NCBI GenBank assembly: GCA_964600385.1
Contig: CAZRJC010000003.1
Coordinates: 1-64,000 of the forward strand
Reading direction: 5' to 3'
Source of the DNA: DMER64 sp964600385
Lineage (GTDB): Bacteria; Bacteroidota; Bacteroidia; Bacteroidales; UBA932
DNA: 64,000 nt
Part shown: positions 19,059 through 28,166 of the stretch, in pieces
Layout: the number at the start of each line of letters is the position of its first letter
How positions within the stretch are numbered: position 1 is the stretch's first letter
The notes under the pieces: generated by a model
Seen by the model: only the letters and a program-made list of their open reading frames with translations
Told to the model about the DNA's origin: nothing
Database searches by the model: none
Position numbers and translations under genes: made by a program

Positions 19059-20129
19059 TCAAATCATTCTTACCCAGTTTGAATTCATGAAATAGCGGCC
19101 ATTTTCATCACGTGTGATTTTCGCATCCCACATATAGGTTTTTGGCCAGTCTTTAAAAATCTTGACCAGTTTGAACATCATCCTCAGAAGCAGACGTCTC
19201 TCCCCGGGTATCCAGCCCAATTCCGGATGCAGTTTAATATGTATTTCATTCTGATTATTGCCAATCTGATAGGACCCTTTAATTTCACCCGCCCCGGCAT
19301 CGGAAGTAATAGAAATATTGCCTGTAAGGAAGACGTTGTTTTTCAAAGCCAGCATATTTGGAAAAGAAGGAGAGAATTCAATGGCAAACAAGTGCTCATC
19401 CCTTTGGACAAAAATTTTCCGTATTTCGGGATGACCGTTATTTTGCTCGAGTTCGTAATGAACATCTCCGATTTCCAAAGTGCTTTTGTTTCGGGTATCG
19501 CTGATCTGCAACGGTCCGTTAAAAGCCGGATTAATATCCACGTTGAACGAATCGGGAGAATACCTGGTAAAATAGTTTCTTGACTTGTCAATTGGCAGGA
19601 AAAAAGTATCGGGTTTGTGGGATCTTCCGTCAACAGTAATAATAATATTGCTGTGTTTTTTTCTGGCAAAGGACATTTTGTACATGTAATAAACAGGGAG
19701 AGAAAGCGGTTTTTCTGATATCACCCCAATAGGTGCCAGAAGCGTAAAGGGCACTTTTCCCTTTCGTTCACTTTCAGATATTTCTATTCGTATGGTTCTG
19801 CCATGCACATCCCGGAAAGAAACGGACAAATCAAGGGCAGAGGGACTGAATGTAAAAACACCCGAAACGAATGAAGTCTCAATAATAGCGGGTTCATTTA
19901 GAATTGAACTTTGGGACGCCAGCGGATACCCCTGCTGATGATATACATCGGCAGATCCGTTAACCTTATAAGCAACTACAGCAATCTTATTTGTGCCATC
20001 GGGCAATACTGCCAGCTGCACTTCAAATTGATTGTAAAAAGTATCGGGATCCTTTTCAAAAGGGATCAAGATCAGCTGACGCATGGGGTCAATTTTCAAA
20101 CCGAACGGTGAAATAAATTGATCTTTCAT
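19059..20129 (-). CDS. Uncharacterised beta-rich protein
   Basis: 356 residues that I do not recognise. It has no signal peptide and no clear membrane segment. The sequence is rich in alternating hydrophobic strands with many isolated aromatic and charged residues (SVSFRDVHGRTIRIEIS, NIIITVDGRSHKPDTFFLPID, KTYMWDAKITRDENGRYF), which suggests one or two beta-barrel or lipocalin-like sandwiches. It lies 5 bases after the lipoprotein gene at 20134-21030 and 34 bases before the acyltransferase gene, so all are probably cotranscribed. A lipid- or glycan-related role would fit the neighbours but is speculation. Confidence 0.6.
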   Translation of the reverse strand: MKDQFISPFGLKIDPMRQLILIPFEKDPDTFYNQFEVQLAVLPDGTNKIAVVAYKVNGSADVYHQQGYPLASQSSILNEPAIIETSFVSGVFTFSPSALDLSVSFRDVHGRTIRIEISESERKGKVPFTLLAPIGVISEKPLSLPVYYMYKMSFARKKHSNIIITVDGRSHKPDTFFLPIDKSRNYFTRYSPDSFNVDINPAFNGPLQISDTRNKSTLEIGDVHYELEQNNGHPEIRKIFVQRDEHLFAIEFSPSFPNMLALKNNVFLTGNISITSDAGAGEIKGSYQIGNNQNEIHIKLHPELGWIPGERRLLLRMMFKLVKIFKDWPKTYMWDAKITRDENGRYFMNSNWVRMI

Positions 20130-20133
20130 GTAA

Positions 20134-21030
20134 TTATTCTGTATTGCTCTTCCTTAATTCTTCAATGACACCCGATTCCATCCAATACATGTTCGAGACC
20201 CCTTCCTTTGTCTTTTTTGCCATGAAAAATACATATTTCAGATCGGGAGACATGGAAAATGACCAACCTCGCCCGGGAACAGTATTGAAATCCGGACCCA
20301 TGTTCAGCGGTGATGACCAACTGCCGTCTTCTTCCCTGAATACTATGTAGTAATTAGATCCGTACATGTTTTCTTCCACTCCTTCTGCAGGTACTACCAC
20401 GAAACTTTCATCGGGCGCCACAAACGCATTGTATCTGTCCTTCCCGCAATTAATCTGGGCCGGCAACAAGACAGGTTCCTGAAAAATACCATCTGAATAA
20501 GCAGATTTGAAAATATGAGAGGTCACCACGTTGGCTTTGTTTCGTGTAAAATACATGGAACCATCCGAGGTAAAGGAAGGAAAATACTCCCCGCCGTCGG
20601 TATTGACGGGAGCCCCGATATTATACGGCTCGCCCCATCCATCTCCCTCTCTTTTAACTGCCCATATGTCATTATTGAGTTCCTCCCCGCCTCTGCCGGA
20701 GGGCCTGTTTGAAGAAAAATACAGGATGGAGCCGTCGCGGTTGAATGCAGGCTCTATATATTTATACAAGGAATCTTTTGAGAAAGAAGCCGTTTCGGGG
20801 GCGGTCCATTTACCGTTTACATATTTCCGGCAATGAATAACAGAATAACTGTAATCAGGCGCATAGATACAATAATATATTTCATCACCTGCCGGCGAAA
20901 TGGCAACATCCCTGGAAGGCAATGCATTTGCAATAAATTCGTGGTTCGGGCCAAGCAACAGAGTGTAAGGTTTCTCTTGAATATCGCATGAAGAAAGGCA
21001 TAATAAGGTAATAACAAGGAATTTCTGCAT
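20134..21030 (-). CDS. PD40/WD40-like beta-propeller lipoprotein
   Basis: 298 residues. The short signal peptide ends in LCLSSC (lipid-modified Cys15). Repeats of the PD40 type follow: DVAISPAGDEIYYC, EPAFNRDGSILYFSSNRP, FPSFTSDGSMYFTR and WSFSMSPDLKYVFFMA, together about five to six blades. PD40 propellers of the TolB type bind peptides or small ligands in the periplasm; a specific partner cannot be read here. It starts 1 base after the stop of the acetyltransferase gene upstream, so the two are cotranscribed. Confidence 0.8.
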   Translation of the reverse strand: MQKFLVITLLCLSSCDIQEKPYTLLLGPNHEFIANALPSRDVAISPAGDEIYYCIYAPDYSYSVIHCRKYVNGKWTAPETASFSKDSLYKYIEPAFNRDGSILYFSSNRPSGRGGEELNNDIWAVKREGDGWGEPYNIGAPVNTDGGEYFPSFTSDGSMYFTRNKANVVTSHIFKSAYSDGIFQEPVLLPAQINCGKDRYNAFVAPDESFVVVPAEGVEENMYGSNYYIVFREEDGSWSSPLNMGPDFNTVPGRGWSFSMSPDLKYVFFMAKKTKEGVSNMYWMESGVIEELRKSNTE

Positions 21031-21031
21031 C

Positions 21032-21883
21032 TCAAATATTTTTAATCATTTCAAATTGTTTTCCTCGTTTTTCCATCCCCACAGAGATCAGGAAATCATT
21101 TATTGCATGGCTCGAGGTCTCTGTGTTGATCACCCTTATGGTATTGGAAGAGCTATTAGAAACGGCTGCGTTAAAAAGATTAGTGGCAATTTTCTTTCTT
21201 CTGTAATTTTTATTAACCGCAATTTGAGTTATATCGCCCGATTCAGGCTCATGGACACAATAACCGGTAAGTGTTTGTCCGTCATACGCACCAATGATTT
21301 CAAATCTTTCCGGGTCTCTTTCTATGGCATCATACCCGTTCTGCCACGATGGATAAAAGTCCCAAAATAAAGAAGGATCGGCTGTTTGGTTCAATTCCCC
21401 GACTTTTCGCAAATCGAATTCCCCCGTTACGTTTTCAACGCTTGTTAATTTACTTTTTTCCCGGACGTAGTAACTGAATTCTCTTGTTACGCTGAATCCC
21501 ACGTTTTTGTAAACCGATACAGCACCGATATTGTTCTGGATTACTTCAAGCAGATACCGGCTAATGTTCCGCTTCCTCAAAAAGGGGATAGAATAGTCAA
21601 AAAGTGTTGTAGCCAGGCCTTTCCCGCGATACTCTTTTAGTGTACCTGTTCCTGCATCGTAGGCAGTTGCGATACCCCTGAAATTTCCGACGGCGTTTAG
21701 TATGAAAGAAACAATTTTCTGATTGTCAAAAAAGGCAAAAGACAGGCCGGGGTCAAAACCCCTCCTTTTTAGCATCTTTGTCAATTGCTGTTTATTCAGT
21801 TTAACCTCATAATCATCAAATGCAGAGCTAAAGGCATTGTAGATAAGATCAAAAGGCGCTTCTTCAAGAGATTCGATTTTCAT
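21032..21883 (-). CDS. GNAT-family N-acetyltransferase with two GNAT-like domains
   Basis: 283 residues. The first domain has the acetyl-CoA loop in TLKEYRGKGLATTLFDYSIPFL (about 80-100) followed by GAVSVYKNVGF. The second, at about 160-283, has a loop in VNKNYRRKKIATNLFNAAV and looks less canonical (R-R-K-K-I-A in place of R-G-K-G-x-A). Tandem GNAT proteins often keep only one active site; here the first is the better candidate. The substrate is unknown. It is the first gene of the minus-strand run down to 17883. Confidence 0.82.
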   Translation of the reverse strand: MKIESLEEAPFDLIYNAFSSAFDDYEVKLNKQQLTKMLKRRGFDPGLSFAFFDNQKIVSFILNAVGNFRGIATAYDAGTGTLKEYRGKGLATTLFDYSIPFLRKRNISRYLLEVIQNNIGAVSVYKNVGFSVTREFSYYVREKSKLTSVENVTGEFDLRKVGELNQTADPSLFWDFYPSWQNGYDAIERDPERFEIIGAYDGQTLTGYCVHEPESGDITQIAVNKNYRRKKIATNLFNAAVSNSSSNTIRVINTETSSHAINDFLISVGMEKRGKQFEMIKNI

Positions 21884-21907
21884 TGTTATAAGTGTTATAA
21901 GCAGGTC

Positions 21908-22585
21908 TTATTTTGATTTGAAATATCTGTAGACCAGTCCTGCCAATGCTGCGCCAACAATTGGAATTACAATAAATAACCAGAGTTGTGATATTGCCCA
22001 GCCGCCAACAAAAATAGCCTGACTGATACTTCTTGCAGGATTTACAGAAGTATTGGTGACAGGTATGCTTATCAAGTGGATGAGCGTTAAAGCAAGACCT
22101 ATCGATAGACCGGCAAATCCTTTTGGTGCTTTTTCATCTGTTGCTCCCAGAATGATCAGCAAAAACATGAATGTCATCACCAATTCTGTTATGATTGCAG
22201 CAATCATGCTGTAACCACCCGGTGAATGTTCGCCATAACCATTAGCTGCAAATGAACCAATCTCGCTTCCGTTCCCGGTTACAATAATATAAAGAACACC
22301 TGCAGCAGCAATACCGCCGAGTATTTGAGAAACGACATATGGTAATACTTCTTTAGCGCTTATTCTGCCACCCACCCATAATCCGATAGTTACCGCCGGG
22401 TTCAGATGAGCACCCGAAATGTGACCTAAAGAATAGGCAATTGTTAAAACAGTAAGACCAAATGCAATAGAAACTCCCACCAAGCCAATTCCAACTTCCG
22501 GAAATCCTGCTGCTAAAACTGCGCTGCCACAACCACCCAGAACCAACCAAAAGGTTCCAATGAATTCAGCTACATTTTTTTTCAT
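21908..22585 (-). CDS. aqpZ: Aquaporin Z, water channel
   Basis: 225 residues from the ATG at 22585 (KKNVAEFIGTFWLVLGGCG is the normal AqpZ beginning). A start nine codons earlier (22612) is possible but would add an atypical basic extension. Both pore motifs are present: NPAVTIGLWVGG and NPARSISQAIFVGG. Six membrane helices plus two half-helices can be followed. The ar/R-type residues His (SIGLALTLIHLISIPVTNTS) and Arg in NPAR fit a water-selective channel rather than a glycerol facilitator. It lies alone between an acetyltransferase and a small membrane protein on the same strand. Confidence 0.95.
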   Translation of the reverse strand: MKKNVAEFIGTFWLVLGGCGSAVLAAGFPEVGIGLVGVSIAFGLTVLTIAYSLGHISGAHLNPAVTIGLWVGGRISAKEVLPYVVSQILGGIAAAGVLYIIVTGNGSEIGSFAANGYGEHSPGGYSMIAAIITELVMTFMFLLIILGATDEKAPKGFAGLSIGLALTLIHLISIPVTNTSVNPARSISQAIFVGGWAISQLWLFIVIPIVGAALAGLVYRYFKSK

Positions 22586-22671
22586 ACTATTTAATCTTAT
22601 TTTCCTACTCATATGGCTTTTCGGTTTCGCCCCGTTTTTTTGAGTGGGTTCAGGTCTCCACTTTCTATTTT

Positions 22672-23055
22672 TTACTGTCTTTGCTTTTCAAACTTGTCGA
22701 TTATTGTCAAATCAATTAAAATACCCAATCCGATTCCTGTTAAATACATCAGTATGTCCAACGGGTCATAAGTCCTGCCAAGAAATTCAATTTTATAAAA
22801 TTGTAATAATTCTACTGTTGCACCAAAAGCAAAGGTGATTATAGCACCAGTGATTCGGGCTTTTTTAATTGACATGTACTTTCTTAGTGCTATCTGCAGC
22901 AACAAGTACAGATTCATGGGCAGCAGAATGGCAATTAAATATCCACGAACAAAATGCTTGCAAATTCCCTGATAATCAGGACCAATGATGAAATGTAACA
23001 GTCCTACGAATATAGAAATCGAAACAATTATGTATATGCTTGTTTTATTGTTCAT
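22672..23055 (-). CDS. VanZ-like small membrane protein
   Basis: 127 residues from the ATG at 23055 (MNNKTSIYIIV); a start nine codons upstream is less likely. Three to four hydrophobic helices are visible. The segment ATVELLQFYKIEFLGRTYDPLDILMYLTGIGLGILID resembles the VanZ/DUF2809 pattern 'E..Q.....R..D..D...N..G...G'. These proteins are inner-membrane proteins of unclear function, some linked to glycopeptide tolerance. It is divergent from the metallopeptidase-like gene at 23154. Confidence 0.65.
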   Translation of the reverse strand: MNNKTSIYIIVSISIFVGLLHFIIGPDYQGICKHFVRGYLIAILLPMNLYLLLQIALRKYMSIKKARITGAIITFAFGATVELLQFYKIEFLGRTYDPLDILMYLTGIGLGILIDLTIIDKFEKQRQ

Positions 23056-23153
23056 TCTGTTACATTTATACTGGAACAGCAACTAGTAAAATTAGGACTT
23101 ATTCAGGAATATTCAAATTTAAGGATAAACTAAAAAAAACGTATTTTTACCAG

Positions 23154-24557
23154 ATGAAACGTTATTTCCTCTTTCTTTTGATAATGGCTGCGGGGATGCA
23201 GCTTTTTGCCCAGGAGGGCATGGTACAACCACCCAGGGTGGATGAACGGGTAGAATTGCTCAGCATTGTGTTCCGGCTGGCCGGAGCGCGCGAATACAAC
23301 GATACCATTTATAATGCCTATACAGACCTGATCAAGACCCATTACGAGCCTTTCAAAGATCATCCCGTTATAGAATTTGCCCGCCAGGTCCGGGAAAACA
23401 ACGGAGTGTGCTACGATGCCGTCATGTTCATGGCCATTCATCTGGACAAAGATTTCTATCCGCTGGTGCCTTTCAACGATTCGGTCCCTGAGGGAAGATG
23501 GGGTAAGGAAGATGCAGAAAAATTTGCCGCCCTGCTCAGGGATTTCTACGAAAAGAGCGATAGCCGGGCCTTTTTTGAGAGCAACAGAGACCTTTATGCA
23601 CAGACAAGCGACCGATTCCTTCCGATATACGAAGAGCTTGACCTTGACTGGTACAAAAATTTTTACGGAAAAGAGCCCGATGAACAATTCATTATTGTGA
23701 ATGCACCGGGGAACGGTGTCAATAACTACGGCCCCCAGGTCCGCCTGAGCAACAACCGGAGGGAAGTGTATGCCATTATGGGATTGTGGAAGACAGATGA
23801 GAATGGGATCCCGGTTTTCCCGTTGGATCAGTATTTTTCCCTGCTCGTTCACGAGTTCAACCACTCGTTCATTAACCACCTGGTGGATGAGAACAGGGAA
23901 CTGTTCGAACAAAGCGGCCAAAAGATGTTTGAACCCGTAGAGACAATCATGCGGAACCAGGCATACAGTCAATGGGAAACAATGATAAAAGAATCGCTGG
24001 TACGCGCCGCTGTCATAAAATACATGAAAGACCACGATTTCTTCTATGCAAGTATTGCCTATGAGATCCTGGAGCAACTCTCCCGCGGCTTTTTATGGAT
24101 AGAGGACCTGGTAAAGGAACTGGACCGTTATGCAGAGCAGAGATCCACTTACCCCACTTTGGAAAGCTACATGCCGCAAATGGCCAAAGCCTTTGAACAG
24201 TACGCCCAAAATGTTGAACAGTACAAAGCATCGTTGGATGCCAAAAGGCCTAAAATCGTTTCCATTGCCGAGTTTGCCAACAACGCCCGAAATGTTGACC
24301 CAGGTACCGGAACCATTACGGTCAGTTTTGACAGACCGCTTCTGGGCAAAGGCTATTCCATTGGCTACGGGCCAAAAGGAGCCGCTTCGTACCCCAAAAT
24401 AGACAGTATTTCCTACTCGCCCGACAATACGGCCATTATCATGAACGTGACGCTGGAGGCCGGTAAGGAATATGAAATGGTGCTTATGGGCATGGCTTTT
24501 AAAAGCACCCAGGGAGTTCCCATAGAAAATTACACGCTCAGCTTTTCAACTTTATGA
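23154..24557 (+). CDS. Secreted DUF4932-like putative zinc metallopeptidase with C-terminal Ig-like domain
   Basis: 467 residues from the ATG at 23154, chosen because a clear signal peptide follows (MKRYFLFLLIMAAGMQLFAQ). The motif LLVHEFNHSFINH (His233) is an HExxH zinc-binding site, and the region from about 30 to 330 is all-alpha in character. The last 100 residues (PKIVSIAEFANNARNVDPGTGTI ... VTLEAGKEYEMVL) look like a bacterial Ig-like (Big_5) domain. The assignment to DUF4932 is from memory of the family pattern. Its stop overlaps the next gene's start (ATGA), so it is the first gene of a coupled operon reaching at least to 26340. Confidence 0.75.
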   Translation: MKRYFLFLLIMAAGMQLFAQEGMVQPPRVDERVELLSIVFRLAGAREYNDTIYNAYTDLIKTHYEPFKDHPVIEFARQVRENNGVCYDAVMFMAIHLDKDFYPLVPFNDSVPEGRWGKEDAEKFAALLRDFYEKSDSRAFFESNRDLYAQTSDRFLPIYEELDLDWYKNFYGKEPDEQFIIVNAPGNGVNNYGPQVRLSNNRREVYAIMGLWKTDENGIPVFPLDQYFSLLVHEFNHSFINHLVDENRELFEQSGQKMFEPVETIMRNQAYSQWETMIKESLVRAAVIKYMKDHDFFYASIAYEILEQLSRGFLWIEDLVKELDRYAEQRSTYPTLESYMPQMAKAFEQYAQNVEQYKASLDAKRPKIVSIAEFANNARNVDPGTGTITVSFDRPLLGKGYSIGYGPKGAASYPKIDSISYSPDNTAIIMNVTLEAGKEYEMVLMGMAFKSTQGVPIENYTLSFSTL

Positions 24558-25195
24558 TTATTCTATTTGACTTTGACGGAACCATTGCCGATACTATTGA
24601 GTCTGCTTTAGCCATATATAACCGTGTGGCAAAGGAATACGACAGCGTACAGATTGATGAGGAAGGAAGAAAGTTAATGGCTGCCGGCAGGCCGCAGGAT
24701 CTGTTGAAGATTTATAACATGTCGCCCCAAAAACTGGGTCTGATCATGCTCCGCATACGGAAGGAGCTCCGTTCTCTCATACCGGATTTATCCCCTGTAA
24801 CGGGCATTGTAGATGCCATGCGGGAAATCAAAGCCTCTGGTTTCAGACTCGGCATACTTACATCCAACTCCAGATCGAATGTTAATTTATTTCTGAAAAA
24901 CAACGGGATAGACCAACTGTTCGATTTCGTATACAGCGGTAAAAGCGTATTCGGCAAAGACAAAGTATTTCTGCGCTTGTTCCGCCAGGAGAATATTGCC
25001 CGCGACCAGGTGATTTATCTTGGGGACGAAACCAGAGACATTGAAGCCTGCCACAAAGTGGGGATTCCCATTATTTCCGTTACCTGGGGCATGAACAACA
25101 AAGAGATCCTCTCAACCCTGCACCCAAATCAGCTGGCCGGTTCCCCAAAAGAAATCATTGGTTGCATCAACCAAATAATATCGCAGAGACCATGA
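24554..25195 (+). CDS. HAD-superfamily hydrolase (phosphoglycolate-phosphatase-like)
   Basis: 213 residues. Motif I is DFDGTIAD (Asp6 nucleophile, Asp8), motif II is LTSNSRSNV, motif III is the Lys in FGKDKVFL and motif IV is YLGDETRDIEA. The helical cap between motifs I and II identifies a type C1 HAD phosphatase of the Gph/PpaX kind. The substrate is unknown. It is coupled by ATGA overlaps both to the DUF4932-like gene before and to the ChaN-like gene after. Confidence 0.88.
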   Translation: MIILFDFDGTIADTIESALAIYNRVAKEYDSVQIDEEGRKLMAAGRPQDLLKIYNMSPQKLGLIMLRIRKELRSLIPDLSPVTGIVDAMREIKASGFRLGILTSNSRSNVNLFLKNNGIDQLFDFVYSGKSVFGKDKVFLRLFRQENIARDQVIYLGDETRDIEACHKVGIPIISVTWGMNNKEILSTLHPNQLAGSPKEIIGCINQIISQRP

Positions 25196-26340
25196 AAAAG
25201 ATAATGCTGACACAATTCATCCTATGTGTTGTTCTTAGCGGCCACATGCTAACAGCACAAAACGTGAATGATTCACTGGCGACCTTCATCCGCAATGAAG
25301 CTATGTCGCCCGACGATTACGTCATAGAAAAATTCAGAACTCACGATGTGATATTGTTTGGGGAACATCACCTGATCAAACAAAACCTGCTGTTTATACA
25401 GGATCTGATTCCAAAACTCTATGAGAACGGTATCCGTAACCTTGGAATGGAATTCGGGGCCAGTGAGGTACAAGACAAACTTGACAGCCTGGTCAATGCC
25501 CCGGAATACGATCAGGCTCTTGCTCAGGAGATCATGTTCACCTACAATTGCACCTGGGGATACCACGAATACATAGATGTTTATAAAGCCGCGTGGAAAC
25601 TGAACCGTTCGCTCCCGCAAGACGCGCCTAAATTCAGGATACTGAATCTGAGCTATATTTTCAGATGGGATAACTTTGCGCCCGGAGCGCGTAATGAGGA
25701 AAACATGGCAAGTGTTTTCACCAAAGGAACTGTAGATAAATTCAGGGCAGAGACCATAGAAAAAGAAGTGATCCAAAAGGGCGGAAAAGTCCTTGCTTTG
25801 GTAGGGACTCCCCATGCCTACACTAAATACGGCTCACCTTATTTCAAATACAATGGTGATAATTTCTGCGACTACGACCATGACTGGCTGGGAGGTCGCT
25901 TGTACCGGAAATATCCCGGCCGGGTGTTCAATATCATGTTGCACCAGGCGTTCAATAAAAAAGACGGTGATAATTATATCCAGATATCGCCGCTTGAAGG
26001 CTTACTGGAAAAGATCATGGCACTCAACAACAATAAACCAGTGGGCTTTGATCTGATGAATTCACCAATGGGACGGCAGCCGGATAATAGCATTTACAGC
26101 ACCACTTACCGGAATTTCACCCTGGGACAGCTCTTTGACGGCTACATATTTCTCAAACCTCTCAACCAGCTGGAAGGCTGCACCCCCATCAAAGGCTTCG
26201 TCAATGAGAAAAACATAGAAGAGGCTATCAGTCAGTTTCCCGATCCCGATTGGCATGCCCCGGTAAAAACGCTGGAAGACATGGTTCGTTTCATAGAAGA
26301 GAATCCCCGCTCCATGATTAGGGGATACAGCTCATTATAG
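25192..26340 (+). CDS. Secreted ChaN/EreA-fold protein
   Basis: 382 residues from the ATG at 25192, which overlaps the previous stop and begins a signal peptide (MKKIMLTQFILCVVLSGHMLTAQ). The motif HDVILFGEHHLIKQNLLFIQDLIPKLYENGIRNLGMEFG matches the start of the ChaN (haem-binding) / erythromycin-esterase-like / TraB fold, with the Glu-His-His and the later Glu (GMEFG) as the putative active or metal site. KVLALVGTPHAYTKYG carries the distal His expected for this fold. Members include hydrolases and haem-binding lipoproteins; this one has no lipobox. The function is unassigned. Confidence 0.68.
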   Translation: MKKIMLTQFILCVVLSGHMLTAQNVNDSLATFIRNEAMSPDDYVIEKFRTHDVILFGEHHLIKQNLLFIQDLIPKLYENGIRNLGMEFGASEVQDKLDSLVNAPEYDQALAQEIMFTYNCTWGYHEYIDVYKAAWKLNRSLPQDAPKFRILNLSYIFRWDNFAPGARNEENMASVFTKGTVDKFRAETIEKEVIQKGGKVLALVGTPHAYTKYGSPYFKYNGDNFCDYDHDWLGGRLYRKYPGRVFNIMLHQAFNKKDGDNYIQISPLEGLLEKIMALNNNKPVGFDLMNSPMGRQPDNSIYSTTYRNFTLGQLFDGYIFLKPLNQLEGCTPIKGFVNEKNIEEAISQFPDPDWHAPVKTLEDMVRFIEENPRSMIRGYSSL

Positions 26341-26361
26341 AATACCTTTAAAATAAAGTAT

Positions 26362-27501
26362 ATGAAAAAATTATCCGTTCTGATGCTTTTGATGGCCGTT
26401 TTGGTCACAACAGCCTCTGCGCAGGAATTGCGCAATTTTTCTTTTGGACGTGCACCTATTGTATCGCCCGAGATTTCAAACAACCAGGTTACTTTCCGTC
26501 TGCTTGCGCCCAAGGCGTATGAAGTCCGTCTGTACGGATCCTGGATGACTGATTACCGCACCACCCTGTCCATGTCGCGCGATACTTCCGGCGTCTGGTC
26601 CGCAACCATTCCCGTACCCGAGCCCGAGATCTACACCTATAATTTCATTGTGGACGGTGTTGGAATGAACGATCCTTCCAACGTGTTCATGCAACGCGAC
26701 GGAACCCGTTACCTGAGCATATTTCTGGTTGAAGGCGGAATCTCTGAATACTACAAGGAGGCTACTCAAAGAGGCAATCTGAAATCCGTCTGGTACGATT
26801 CCCCCACCATTGGATTTCAGCGCAGATTGACCGTATACACCCCTTACGGCTACGAATCGAATCCCCGGAAAAAATACCCGGTATTGTACCTTCTGCACGG
26901 ATCCGGTGGTGATGAAGAAGCCTGGAGCAGTATGGGCTTCGCCCGCCAGATCCTTGACAACATGATTGAAAAAGGACAGGCCGAGCCCATGATTGTAGTC
27001 ATGCCCAACGGGAATCCGTGGCAGCAGTCAGCCAAAACGCTCATGTTACCCGAGAAGGAATTCCAGAGGAACGATCCGACCACTGCCAACCTGTACGTGA
27101 ATTCTCTTGTAAAAGACATTATTCCTTTCATCGAAAAGAATTACCGTACCATTGCCAAACCCGAAGGCCGTGCTGTGGCAGGGCTGTCCATGGGCGGAGG
27201 ACATACCATGTCTGTAAGCAACCTCTACCCGGGAATGTTCGGTTACATTTGCCCTTTAAGCATGGGCATACGCGACGGTCAAAACATAGACAAGGAATTG
27301 CAGGCTCTTAAACAGGCCGGCTACAAGCTCTACTGGGTAGGTTGCGGCGACAAGGACTTTCTGTTTGAAGCTGCCAACGAACTGGATCGGGCACTGGAAC
27401 GCAACGGGCTGGAACATACCTATTACGTAAGCGGCGGCGGTCATACCTGGCCCAACTGGAGGGCTTACCTGACCATCTTCGGAAAATTGATCTTCAAGTA
27501 G
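26362..27501 (+). CDS. Secreted carbohydrate esterase, family 1-like, with N-terminal CBM48-like domain
   Basis: 379 residues with a signal peptide ending ...TTASAQ. Residues 35-125 form an early-set domain (VTFRLLAPKAYEVRLYGSW...VWSATIPVPEPEIYTYNFIVDG) as in CBM48-CE1 enzymes. The alpha/beta-hydrolase part shows PVLYLLHGSGG (oxyanion region), nucleophile Ser276 in AGLSMGGG, acid Asp near 330-332 (VGCGDKDFL) and His361 in SGGGHTWPNW. Enzymes of this type remove feruloyl or acetyl groups from plant xylans and arabinans. A GH127-like arabinofuranosidase gene lies close by on the other strand, which fits. It starts 21 bases after the ChaN-like gene. Confidence 0.88.
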   Translation: MKKLSVLMLLMAVLVTTASAQELRNFSFGRAPIVSPEISNNQVTFRLLAPKAYEVRLYGSWMTDYRTTLSMSRDTSGVWSATIPVPEPEIYTYNFIVDGVGMNDPSNVFMQRDGTRYLSIFLVEGGISEYYKEATQRGNLKSVWYDSPTIGFQRRLTVYTPYGYESNPRKKYPVLYLLHGSGGDEEAWSSMGFARQILDNMIEKGQAEPMIVVMPNGNPWQQSAKTLMLPEKEFQRNDPTTANLYVNSLVKDIIPFIEKNYRTIAKPEGRAVAGLSMGGGHTMSVSNLYPGMFGYICPLSMGIRDGQNIDKELQALKQAGYKLYWVGCGDKDFLFEAANELDRALERNGLEHTYYVSGGGHTWPNWRAYLTIFGKLIFK

Positions 27502-27506
27502 GAATT

Positions 27507-28106
27507 CTAGATAGAATGAAAATTCAGCATGTCTTCAAGCTGTTGGGAATTCTTATAGTGTATTACACACATTCCCAACGCTTGGGCTGCTGTGACATTG
27601 CTCAGGTTATCGTCAATATACAAGGAATTTTCTGCCTTGATATCGTACCTGTTAAGCAACACCCGGTATATCCTGGGATCGGGCTTGATCAGATGCTCCT
27701 GGCCGGATAACACAATGCCGTCAAAAAGTTTGAAAAACGGGAATCTTGCGTAGGCAATCTTGAATGTTTCGGCAGACCAGTTGGACAGTCCGTACAGTTT
27801 GTATTTATCTTTCAGGCGGTAGAGCAGTTTATCCGTTTCGGGAAAATCGCCGCGGAGCATCTTGTCCCATTTCCTGTAGTACAAAGCTATAAGATCATGG
27901 TATTCAGGATTTTTCTCCTGTAATAGACGGGTGCCTTCACTCAGTGAACGACCCCTGTCCTGTTCCAGGTTCCATTCATCGGAACAGATATTATGGAGAA
28001 AAAACTCCATGTCCTCCTTATTGTCAAAACACTCTTTATACAAATACCTCGGGTTCCAGTCCACCAGCACTCCGCCGAAATCAAAAATCAGATTCTCTAT
28101 CTTCAT
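27507..28106 (-). CDS. HAD-superfamily hydrolase (YihX/haloacid-dehalogenase-like)
   Basis: 199 residues from the ATG at 28106; an earlier start adds a Cys/Phe-rich stretch unlike the family. Motif I is FDFGGVLVDWNP (Asp9), motif II is LYGLSNWSAE, motif III is the Lys in EHLIKPDPRIY and motif IV is YIDDNLSNV. The DFGGVL variant is typical of YihX-type sugar phosphatases (alpha-D-glucose-1-phosphate) and of epoxide-hydrolase N-terminal-like HADs. Substrate not certain. It converges with the esterase gene, with only 5 bases between stops. Confidence 0.87.
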   Translation of the reverse strand: MKIENLIFDFGGVLVDWNPRYLYKECFDNKEDMEFFLHNICSDEWNLEQDRGRSLSEGTRLLQEKNPEYHDLIALYYRKWDKMLRGDFPETDKLLYRLKDKYKLYGLSNWSAETFKIAYARFPFFKLFDGIVLSGQEHLIKPDPRIYRVLLNRYDIKAENSLYIDDNLSNVTAAQALGMCVIHYKNSQQLEDMLNFHSI

Positions 28107-28116
28107 AAAACAAAAT

Positions 28117-28146
28117 GAGCTGCAAAAGTAGTAATTTCTGCAGCTC
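28117..28146 (-). promoter_or_regulatory. Hairpin carrying a promoter box between GH127 and HAD genes
   Basis: GAGCTGCA (28117-28124) pairs with TGCAGCTC (28139-28146). Read on the minus strand the right-hand arm is followed by ATTTTGTTTT. The same strand holds TACTTTTG (28130-28123), a TAnnTTTG -7 box, 16 bases before the HAD start at 28106. The element is therefore more likely the HAD promoter with a palindromic site than a terminator, because the HAD gene starts immediately after it and GH127 ends on the other side (28167). Confidence 0.45.
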
Positions 28147-28166
28147 AAAGCACTAATAATAAAAAT

